DNA from: an uncultured Saprospiraceae bacterium
GTDB lineage: Bacteria; Bacteroidota; Bacteroidia; Chitinophagales; Saprospiraceae
Length of the DNA: 64,000 bases
Reading direction: 5' to 3'
Assembly (NCBI GenBank): GCA_937959115.1
Contig: CALGAW010000011.1
Span: forward strand, 98,449 to 162,448
Shown here in pieces: positions 44,455-52,111 of the stretch. The position numbers and the translations under genes are program-made. Within the stretch, counting starts at the first letter, position 1; each line of letters begins with the position of its first letter. The notes below the pieces were generated by a model. It had not been told where the DNA came from, did no database searches, and saw only the letters and a list, made by a program, of their open reading frames with translations.

Positions 44455-44540
44455 ATTGAATTTAGTCACTTCAATTTGTTTGCATTGACATCCATTTCAT
44501 TTAAAAAAACAATAGATGCAGTGAAGTGACTAAATTCAAT
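44455..44540. terminator. Bidirectional terminator, 19-bp perfect inverted repeat
   Basis: ATTGAATTTAGTCACTTCA (44455-44473) and TGAAGTGACTAAATTCAAT (44522-44540) are perfect reverse complements 48 bases apart; inside, TGCAT (44481-44485) pairs with ATGCA (44516-44520). It lies between convergent genes and would form a long stem in either transcript. The large loop is unusual for a plain terminator. Confidence 0.65.
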
Positions 44541-44581
44541 TCTTAACAACTTTTGCATAATTAGAAACCTAGAGAATGACA

Positions 44582-46126
44582 TCAATCATTCTTCAACAAC
44601 TCTATCTCTGCTTTCATTTCAACATTCTCATGCTGCAACGCTTTAATCTGCCCCTGCTGCTCCTTAATCGCCTCTACCAAAACAGGTATAAGCGATTGGT
44701 AATTCATCCCCTTAAACGTAACGTCTGTGCCTTCTAGCACATTGCCATCCTCGTCTACCTCCTCCGCATGGTAAACATCCATGACAGCTTCTGGTAACAA
44801 ATGCTCTACGTCATCAGCAACGAAACCGTATTGATTTCCAACTGGGAGATTCAGTTGTGGGTATGCTTCCCGTTTATAAGAATAGTTTTTCCCTTCAAGC
44901 GCCATCACCGTATTCAAGGCACCAGAAATTGGACGTATGTTTTTCTTTAACTTGCGTGCAGAACTTGTCCAAGAACCCCCTGACGCATACGTACGCCCTG
45001 CAAAATAACCCGCCCACTGTGTACCCGCTGAGCCAGAGTTAGAAGCCCAAACCCCATAGCAAAAGGTAGAAGCATTATTCGCATATGCCCGAATTCCATA
45101 TGCTCCGAGTTGATTTGCATCTTGCACAGAAGTGTAAATACCATAGTTCCCATTACTATTAGAACCCGCTACCCGGGCACGAAATCCATAGTTGTAGTTG
45201 TTTGGATTGTCAATGTCCGCATAAAACCCCCAGTTACCATAACCGATATAAGCCTCTAAGGGTCCATTTGCCAATGCCTTGGTTACATGTAATGGAGCAG
45301 CTGGAGCCGAAGTTCCAATCCCAACACCAGTATTATTGATTCGAACTCGCTCTACCGAATTTGTAAAAAGCCCTAAACCATAAGCAGGATCAACTGGACT
45401 ACTGTATGAATTTTGGATGTATTCACCATCCCCTATTGCGTTATTACCAAATTTGATTTTATCTTCTCTACTAATTTGTATGTCGCCATTTACTTGCAGA
45501 AGAGAAGTTGGACTTACAGTACCGATGCCCACGTTGCCATTGTTCAAAATTGCCATTCGTGCATTGTTAATACCAACTGGTCCTCCCGTTTTGCCTGTAG
45601 CGAATAAAATGTCACCACGACCAAAGGATTGTCCAGTTGATCGCCAGAAAATCCCACCAGGAAGGAAATCGTTTGTTGGAGTTATTGCATAGTTGCTAAA
45701 CCGAATACCAGCCAGGTTATCCGCAGTATTGCCATTACTATTGATAATATCAAGAAACACACCATCTGTACCATTCGTCGCTGCGTTTGATTCGCGGATC
45801 GTCAATGTACCTAATTGTGTTAGTGCGTTTGCTCCAATGCCAACTTTTCCTGTATGATAAATATTGCCTGTTAATCCACTCCCAGAAGTATACGCCCAGT
45901 CATTATCTTTAGGCAAATCATCAGCGTCTACTTTCCGCAAATTCCCATTTGCATCTACTGTGATATAAAAGTCAGATAAACCATTACCTGCAGGAAAATT
46001 TCGAACTCTTAATTCTCCATTTACATCTAGTGATTTAGTTGGATTTGTAGTACCAACCCCTACATTTTGAGCAAACAAACAGACCGTACTTAATACAGCC
46101 ATCAAACTGATTAAAATCTTTTTCAT
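44582..46126 (-). CDS. Secreted fibre-like protein with intramolecular chaperone (Peptidase S74) tail
   Basis: 514 residues, signal peptide MKKILISLMAVLSTVCLFAQ, then Gly/Asn/Thr-rich repetitive beta regions (VGIGTVSPTSLLQVNGDIQI, GVGIGTSAPAAPLHVTKAL) as in trimeric fibres. The C-terminus (from about 395: TSSARKLKKNIRPISGALN, GNQYGFVADDVEHLLPEAV) is the S74 chaperone of endosialidase, which helps trimers fold and may cut itself off at the Ser before the SARKLKKN motif. A final coiled coil (AIKEQQGQIKALQHENVEMK) trimerises. In Bacteroidota these are exported surface fibres; no phage genes lie around it. The repeats contain the NPTKSLDVNGELRVR motif common in Bacteroidota. Confidence 0.85.
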   Translation of the reverse strand: MKKILISLMAVLSTVCLFAQNVGVGTTNPTKSLDVNGELRVRNFPAGNGLSDFYITVDANGNLRKVDADDLPKDNDWAYTSGSGLTGNIYHTGKVGIGANALTQLGTLTIRESNAATNGTDGVFLDIINSNGNTADNLAGIRFSNYAITPTNDFLPGGIFWRSTGQSFGRGDILFATGKTGGPVGINNARMAILNNGNVGIGTVSPTSLLQVNGDIQISREDKIKFGNNAIGDGEYIQNSYSSPVDPAYGLGLFTNSVERVRINNTGVGIGTSAPAAPLHVTKALANGPLEAYIGYGNWGFYADIDNPNNYNYGFRARVAGSNSNGNYGIYTSVQDANQLGAYGIRAYANNASTFCYGVWASNSGSAGTQWAGYFAGRTYASGGSWTSSARKLKKNIRPISGALNTVMALEGKNYSYKREAYPQLNLPVGNQYGFVADDVEHLLPEAVMDVYHAEEVDEDGNVLEGTDVTFKGMNYQSLIPVLVEAIKEQQGQIKALQHENVEMKAEIELLKND

Positions 46127-46391
46127 GTTATTTCAATTTTAATAAAAAAATAAGGGTGTTGAATGTAGTAGTAAATATACGTAATTTTATCATAACTTAT
46201 TAAGTACTGATTACCAAATATTTGTATCTCAATCGGTTTCAAAAGAGGTAATCTTGGATTCAGATTATTTTCATTTAAAATTAATTTGAACTACAAAATT
46301 AGACTTAACTTAAAGTGTATACAACACGAATTATTTCAATTTGTGATAACTGAAATTTTATTATGTCCTGAATGATTCAATTAGAATTGAC

Positions 46392-48041
46392 TTAGAAGAC
46401 ATTCGATCCAATCACATAGAAGTTGCGATCAATCAACACGTTGGCTTCTGGAGAAACGCCTTCTAGCTCTTGCCACCGCTTACGAGGCTCAAGTAACATT
46501 GGCTTACCATCTATGAATATCTTCATTGGCATATCGAAGTTTTCAACACACTGCGACCAGCGATAACGAAGCAACCCATCTACCAACCGATATTCGAACA
46601 CAGGAATCTGAGTCGTCCTTAGATACTGCGTAAACACAGGCTCCAGCTCCCGGTCAATTTTCCGACTGAGATATCCCTCAATCTGTTGTGTGTTGACTTG
46701 TTGATGGAAAAATTTCTTGTTGATACCGCGCAAGATTCCTCGCCATTGCTCATCATCATTGACGATCTGACGGATCGTATGTAGCATATTGGCCGCCTTG
46801 TAATACATATCACCAGATCCACTTTCATTCACATTGTAATGTGCTATGATCGGCTTGTCATTTTGTACATAATCCCTTGTACCAATCACGTAGTCTGCGC
46901 CTTTTTGCTTATCCCAATGATACTCCACAAAGAGGTTTTCAGAATAAGCGGTAAAGCCTTCATGGATCCACATATCCGCTATATCGATGTTGGTGATGCT
47001 GTTGGCAAACCATTCATGACCAGATTCGTGTACAATGATAAAATCAAATAGTAAGCCGATCCCCGTGTTGCTTAGATCACGACCTCCATAGCCATTTTTA
47101 AAGCCATTGCCATACGTTACGGAACTTTGGTGTTCCATTCCAGGATAAGGCACTTCTACGAGCTTAAAACCGTCCTCATAGAACGGATAAGGTCCAAACC
47201 AATGCTCAAAGGCTTCTAGTGTTCGCGGTACCTCTTTAAAGTGCTCCCTTGCTTTCTTTTCATTGCCTTTAAACACGTAATAGGATACATCAAGCGGTCC
47301 GTTTTCTCCTTGGTATACTTCTGACCAACTTACATAACGCGCGATGTTCAGATTCACGCCATAGTTATTAATCGGGTTTTTCACTTCCCAGTGATAGGTC
47401 TTTTTATTGCCTTTCTGCTCCACTTCGACGAGGCGACCATTCGACACATCGACTAATTTTTTAGGCACTGTTACGCTGATCTTCATCCCATCATCTGGCT
47501 CGTCATACATATGATCTTTGCAGGGCCACCAAGTACTCGCGCCTTCTCCTTGGCAAGTAGTTGTAATGATATCGTGCCCTTTTTTGTCCTTGGCCCATGT
47601 CAGTGCTGCAGACCAAGGTGGCCGTTCGCTCACCATCGGTTTTCCTTCGTAGTGGACGGTGATTTTGGCAACCATTCCCGGTGTTTGTCGGATGCTGGTT
47701 TTGATATAGAACACGTTCCCATTTCTATAAAACTCAAGGGGCGTTCCTTGTTGTTCTGCCTTGGTAATGACTAGTGGCTCTTGCAAATCAATCTGTAGGA
47801 CGGATGCCTCTTCTAACACCTTGTAGGTGATGGTATTCTTACCCCGAAGAAAGCTATCCCTTGGAATCACAGCAACGTCAAGATGGTAATGCAGCAGATC
47901 CCACCAAGCACGTTCAGGGGTGATGGTTCCACGCAAGGTATCCTGTTGCGTAAATTGATGATGTGCGTGATCATGGTGCTGAGCCGAAAGACTAAGCGTG
48001 ATCAAGAGAAGAGTTGTAATTAAAATAAGATGCGTGTTCAT
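46392..48041 (-). CDS. M1-family metallopeptidase (aminopeptidase N type)
   Basis: 549 residues, signal peptide MNTHLILITTLLLITLSLSA. A His-rich stretch follows (QHHDHAHHQF). The zinc site is VHESGHEWFANSITN (HExxH) with the third ligand Glu 18 residues on (WIHEGFTAYSENLF). The exopeptidase motif is PGMEHQSSVTYG, a variant of GAMEN. It lacks the large C-terminal helical domain of E. coli PepN, as in the shorter M1 peptidases of Bacteroidota. Likely periplasmic, releasing N-terminal amino acids from peptides. A sorting-domain remnant lies upstream in the opposite direction. Confidence 0.92.
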   Translation of the reverse strand: MNTHLILITTLLLITLSLSAQHHDHAHHQFTQQDTLRGTITPERAWWDLLHYHLDVAVIPRDSFLRGKNTITYKVLEEASVLQIDLQEPLVITKAEQQGTPLEFYRNGNVFYIKTSIRQTPGMVAKITVHYEGKPMVSERPPWSAALTWAKDKKGHDIITTTCQGEGASTWWPCKDHMYDEPDDGMKISVTVPKKLVDVSNGRLVEVEQKGNKKTYHWEVKNPINNYGVNLNIARYVSWSEVYQGENGPLDVSYYVFKGNEKKAREHFKEVPRTLEAFEHWFGPYPFYEDGFKLVEVPYPGMEHQSSVTYGNGFKNGYGGRDLSNTGIGLLFDFIIVHESGHEWFANSITNIDIADMWIHEGFTAYSENLFVEYHWDKQKGADYVIGTRDYVQNDKPIIAHYNVNESGSGDMYYKAANMLHTIRQIVNDDEQWRGILRGINKKFFHQQVNTQQIEGYLSRKIDRELEPVFTQYLRTTQIPVFEYRLVDGLLRYRWSQCVENFDMPMKIFIDGKPMLLEPRKRWQELEGVSPEANVLIDRNFYVIGSNVF

Positions 48042-48205
48042 TAATTGAAAATTGAATCAGCAAAATAGAGAATTCCAATGAATATTGAAAGATACAAGAG
48101 ACTCTTTCTTTGCCTGCCGCTGTTTGTCATCCTTCTATTCTATCTTAAAATTGAGACAAACCGCTCACTGCATCCTGTTGATTCTCACCTCGACTACCGT
48201 GATGA

Positions 48206-48505
48206 GGGTTCGATACTATTATAGGAAGTACTTTTTATCTTTTTCAAATCAAACCGCTCTCCATAGGCGCAGTTGAAACTGAAGAGATGTTCCATATTTT
48301 TCCAAACCCAACAACAGACTTTATCAAATTAAGTTCACCTCAATCTATAAAAGGAGTAAAGCTTTTTGATATGAATGGCAAAGAAAATAGGATTCCATTT
48401 AAAGAGAATTCAATAGATATGCATGCACTTATTCCAGGATGTTATATGCTAAACATTGAATTGATCGATGGCAGCTTTGTGACCAAAGAAGTGAAAAAAA
48501 AATAG
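48206..48505 (+). pseudogene. Orphan T9SS C-terminal sorting domain (gene remnant)
   Basis: An open frame from 48206, with ATG at 48287, encodes PLSIGAVETEEMFHIFPNPT, then KGVKLFDMNGKENRIPFK, IPGCYMLNIELIDG and the basic end VTKEVKKK. This is a complete type-A T9SS sorting domain (NPxxD-type strand, LxDxxGK, LxxGxYxL, Lys-rich end) with nothing to sort: a stop codon (48203-48205) lies just before and no upstream partner frame is present. It is the tail of a lost secreted gene. Confidence 0.7.
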
Positions 48506-48868
48506 CTATTTTATATTAGATTTTTTGAGACCAAGTCCTTCCCAAAATTGACTTGGATAAACTAGGTTAATTTCAGTGTTGAATGGACTATATTCATTAA
48601 GGTTTAGTTCATATCCACCGCTTTCAAGTTTTTTATATTCTACTGAAGTGAAAATCATTTGATCCCATTCCCCAATGTATTTTATTGCTTCTAAACTCTC
48701 AGGATATTCACCATTTCTAACCTTGTATAATTCTATTAAAGAAATACTTGTTTTAAAATGTTGATCAGCAAACTTTTCGCTTGATTCTTTAGTAAATTTA
48801 TCAATACCGCATCCTGAGCCAAGGAGCATAAAAATGAAGGAAATTAATAGAACTTTTCTTAGGGTCAT
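48506..48868 (-). CDS. Small lipoprotein
   Basis: 120 residues with lipobox signal (ISFIFMLLGSGCGID). After the Cys, KTSISLIELYKVRNGEYPES and YKKLESGGYELNLNEYSP resemble the periplasmic parts of pseudopilin-like small proteins in which VRNGxYP is a recurring motif. It ends one base after the sorting-domain remnant. Function unknown. Confidence 0.7.
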   Translation of the reverse strand: MTLRKVLLISFIFMLLGSGCGIDKFTKESSEKFADQHFKTSISLIELYKVRNGEYPESLEAIKYIGEWDQMIFTSVEYKKLESGGYELNLNEYSPFNTEINLVYPSQFWEGLGLKKSNIK

Positions 48869-48962
48869 AAGATTTTTTTTTGATACATTAAAAGAACCAA
48901 TTTAATACTTAAAAAGTTCCTTTGCTTAATAAAATTCAAGGTTAAATTTTCTAATTAATTGT

Positions 48963-49418
48963 TTAAAAAAACTCAAAAATCCCGACCACAAATTCCCCAA
49001 TGCCACTAATCACTCCATCAAATAGATCGCCCATATCTAACCAAGAGGCATCAATATCAAAATCTGGTAAAGAAATCCAATCTAAAATGGAAGAATCTGA
49101 AATTTCGGACAATACCTCAGTTTTCAAGCCTACATAGTCTGCAGCATCGCCAACTTCCAAGTGATAGGCATCAAAAGAGTCATGCGAGGAGTAAAAAGAC
49201 ATTGCTAAGCTTTCCAAGCCAATTTCAACCGCAAGATCAGTGATAGAGTTATCAAGATCCAAGTAAGTAACATCTGCAAAAGTGGAGTTTTCAGACGCTT
49301 TCTTCACCTCCTCAGGCTCATAGTATTTCTTCTTGCCGTGATCACGTACCAGAATTTCACCAATTTCTCTGATGTATTCTTTTTTATTGATGGAAGAAGC
49401 AGCAATTCGTTTATTCAT
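48963..49418 (-). CDS. Acidic hypothetical protein with hydrophobic Gly-rich end
   Basis: 151 residues, no signal peptide. A Lys-rich start (MNKRIAASSINKKEYIREIG) leads to very acidic segments (FADVTYLDLDNSITDLAVEI; LPDFDIDASWLDMGDLFDG) and a C-terminal hydrophobic Gly-containing stretch (GVISGIGEFVVGIFEFF). The short basic leader and the hydrophobic tail could suit a secreted peptide, but no modification or export gene is next to it. Not recognised. Confidence 0.6.
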   Translation of the reverse strand: MNKRIAASSINKKEYIREIGEILVRDHGKKKYYEPEEVKKASENSTFADVTYLDLDNSITDLAVEIGLESLAMSFYSSHDSFDAYHLEVGDAADYVGLKTEVLSEISDSSILDWISLPDFDIDASWLDMGDLFDGVISGIGEFVVGIFEFF

Positions 49419-49767
49419 TTTCTATTGTTTTAAAGTTTAATCCCAATATTAATTTTCTGAATTATAAGAACAATTTTCATAGACGATTGCTTGGTAATAA
49501 TCGATAAACAAACTTCTAATTTATTGAGAAATTTGATTCGAAAATTAGTTTATTTCACCAAACTACTCACTTGTAACCAACTTATTTTTAATTAATTACA
49601 ATCAAAAACAAAAAATTAACATTTAGTACTGAGTGGAATTTTTCGAATTTTGTCTCTATATAAGTAGAGTACACACTTAACGCTAAAAAGAAGTTACTAA
49701 CAAGTTAAAGAGGAACTTTGCTTTTGCTTCGTTCCTTAAGACCACTTCATTCTTTACCTTTGTACCA
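49419..49767. other. Intergenic region upstream of recQ
   Basis: 349 bases between divergent genes. It holds a TTAGTACTGAGT-type repeat (about 49622-49640) and a -7-like TACCTTTG at 49755-49762, only six bases before the ATG of recQ. Confidence 0.5.
49755..49762 (+). promoter_or_regulatory. Possible -7 element of recQ (TACCTTTG)
   Basis: Exact TAnnTTTG match ending six bases before the recQ ATG. If used, the mRNA would be almost leaderless. No ideally spaced TTG was found. Confidence 0.3.
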
Positions 49768-51888
49768 ATGAATTTAGAACACGCAAAAAAAGCACTTAAG
49801 CAATACTTCGGCTACGAGGATTTCCGACCGATGCAGGATAAAATCATCCAAACCATCTACAATCAAGAAGATTGCGTCGTGCTCATGCCTACTGGAGGAG
49901 GAAAATCCATGTGTTTTCAAATTCCGGCTGTCACTATGCCAGGACTTTGTGTTGTGGTTTCCCCTTTGATTTCTTTAATGAAGGATCAAGTAGATGGCCT
50001 AGTTACAAATGGGATCGCCGCGGCCTACATGAACAGCAGTCTCCAAGGCGGAGATCAGTTGACCATTGAGAATGACATCCTTAGCGGAAAGACGAAACTC
50101 CTTTATGTCTCTCCAGAACGCTTGTTGTCCAGTGGGTTCTTTAGTTTTCTAAAACAAACAAAAATCAACCTAATAGCCATTGATGAAGCACATTGTATTT
50201 CTCAATGGGGACATGACTTCCGCCCTGAATACACTAAGCTAAAACTACTAAAACAACACTTCAGTACAACACCAATCGTAGCGTTAACAGCAACAGCCGA
50301 CCGTGTTACCCGAAACGACATTGTCAAACAACTCAACCTCACGAACCCTGAAACGTATATCGCCTCATTTGATCGTCCAAACCTTAGCTTAACCGTAGAA
50401 CCAGGAAAGAACAGACTACAACGGATCAAGGACTTCATCCAAGAAAGAAATGGCGACTCTGGCATTGTCTATTGTCTAAGCAGAAAAAACACAGTAGACC
50501 TCGCAGAAAAGCTTAAAGCTGCTGGTATTGACGCTGCAGCCTACCATGCAGGAATGACGGGCGCAGACAGAAGTAGAATCCAAGAAAAATTCATCAATGA
50601 CCAAATACCCATTATCTGTGCGACCGTTGCCTTTGGTATGGGAATCGACAAGTCCAATGTCCGATGGATTATCCATTACAGCCTTCCGAAGAACATGGAA
50701 GCATTTTATCAACAAATCGGACGTGCAGGCAGAGATGGATTGCCGAGTGACACCCTACTCTTCTATAGTTTTGGTGATATCATCGTGCTCAGAAAATTCA
50801 TAGAAGACAGCAATCAATCTGAATTACTGGAGGCCAAGCTGAAACGAATGCAGCAATACGCGGAATCCTATATTTGTAGACGGAAAATCCTATTGAGTTA
50901 CTTCAATGAACACCTTGACAAGGATTGTGGTAACTGCGATGTTTGCAAAAATCCTCCTAAGCAATTTGATGGGACAGTCCTTGCACAAAAGGCGATGTCT
51001 GCAATCTCAAGACTCAATCAACGAGTTGGAATGACGATGGTCATCGATGTCCTGCGTGGCTCAAGTCGAAAAGACATCATCCAGCGAAATTACCATAAAA
51101 TCAAAACCTATGGTGCTGGAGCAAACTTATCAACAGGTGAGTGGCAACAGTTTATCCTTCAACTAATCAATATGGGCTACATCGAAGTGGCCTATGACGA
51201 CTTTAATATCCTAAAACTAACACCTCAAAGCAATGACGTATTGTTTAACGGCAAAAAGGTAGACCTAGTCCGATTATCTGCTATCCAGCAAAAAGGTCAT
51301 CAGAAGAAAGATGCTAAGAAGTCAAAACGTAAACACGAGATTGTACGGGATGAACTTTTTGAGGTACTGCGCCAACTCCGTCGAAACATTTCTAGGCAAA
51401 AAGGCGTTCCTCCTTACCTCGTATTCACGGATGCTACACTCAGTGAGATGTCTAGGCTTCGACCAGCAACTGAACGGGAAATGGCAGAAATCTCAGGGGT
51501 TGGTCAGAAAAAACTAGAACAATTCGGTGCTATTTTCATCAATAAAATCCTAGAATTCGTTAAAGAAAAAGCTGCCGCTGGAACAAAGATCCCAGGAACC
51601 ACTACCAAGACGACACTTTATTACTTTAATCAGGGAAAATCTGTAGACGAAATCAGTAAAGAACGGGGGCTCAACACAGCAACAATTCATTCACATCTTG
51701 CTGCATTAATAGAAGAGGGTGAACAATTAGACGTAAGTCAATATATAAGTAAAACTGAGTTCGAAAAAGTACAATATGCTGTATCCGCCACTGGAAACAA
51801 AGACAATCTCAAGGAACTATTTATTGATTTGAATGAAGAGGTGCCTTACTTTAAGATTAAGTATGCGTTGGCATTGATGAAGGGGTGA
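49768..51888 (+). CDS. recQ: ATP-dependent DNA helicase RecQ
   Basis: 706 residues, in the usual order: helicase core (Walker A PTGGGKSM, residues 41-48; DEAH box AIDEAHCISQWGHDFRPEY, Asp139-His142; motif VI QQIGRAGRDG), RQC zinc site (CRRKILLSYF ... CGNCDVCKNP), winged helix (about 410-490), HRDC domain (about 520-600: PPYLVFTDATLSEMSRLRPA) and a C-terminal helix-turn-helix domain (about 610-706: LYYFNQGKSVDEISKERGLN). All motifs are intact. RecQ unwinds DNA at stalled forks and in RecF-type recombination. ATG at 49768 gives the family start MNLEHAKKALKQYFGYEDFR. Confidence 0.97.
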   Translation: MNLEHAKKALKQYFGYEDFRPMQDKIIQTIYNQEDCVVLMPTGGGKSMCFQIPAVTMPGLCVVVSPLISLMKDQVDGLVTNGIAAAYMNSSLQGGDQLTIENDILSGKTKLLYVSPERLLSSGFFSFLKQTKINLIAIDEAHCISQWGHDFRPEYTKLKLLKQHFSTTPIVALTATADRVTRNDIVKQLNLTNPETYIASFDRPNLSLTVEPGKNRLQRIKDFIQERNGDSGIVYCLSRKNTVDLAEKLKAAGIDAAAYHAGMTGADRSRIQEKFINDQIPIICATVAFGMGIDKSNVRWIIHYSLPKNMEAFYQQIGRAGRDGLPSDTLLFYSFGDIIVLRKFIEDSNQSELLEAKLKRMQQYAESYICRRKILLSYFNEHLDKDCGNCDVCKNPPKQFDGTVLAQKAMSAISRLNQRVGMTMVIDVLRGSSRKDIIQRNYHKIKTYGAGANLSTGEWQQFILQLINMGYIEVAYDDFNILKLTPQSNDVLFNGKKVDLVRLSAIQQKGHQKKDAKKSKRKHEIVRDELFEVLRQLRRNISRQKGVPPYLVFTDATLSEMSRLRPATEREMAEISGVGQKKLEQFGAIFINKILEFVKEKAAAGTKIPGTTTKTTLYYFNQGKSVDEISKERGLNTATIHSHLAALIEEGEQLDVSQYISKTEFEKVQYAVSATGNKDNLKELFIDLNEEVPYFKIKYALALMKG

Positions 51889-52111
51889 GTGAGCTGTGTA
51901 AGCTAATCCTCTATACGACCACTCTGTAGTCGATTGATAAACAAATGGGTAAATGCCCCCTGGACAAACAGATAAACAATTGAAAGTCTATCAATTGCAT
52001 ATAAATTGTTCATGAATTTTATTATTAATTGAAATAAAGAGCGCTATCTTGCAAACAATTTACAAGTATGGTATTCTACTATACTGGAATACTTGAACTA
52101 AACACGAACGA

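Noticed and set aside
44582..46126. Prophage tail fibre
   Set aside because: The S74 tail occurs in phage fibres, but the signal peptide and lack of any phage gene nearby point to a Bacteroidota surface fibre.
48085..48276. Frame of 63 codons upstream of the sorting-domain remnant
   Set aside because: Different frame from the remnant and no recognisable domain, so it is not its missing passenger.
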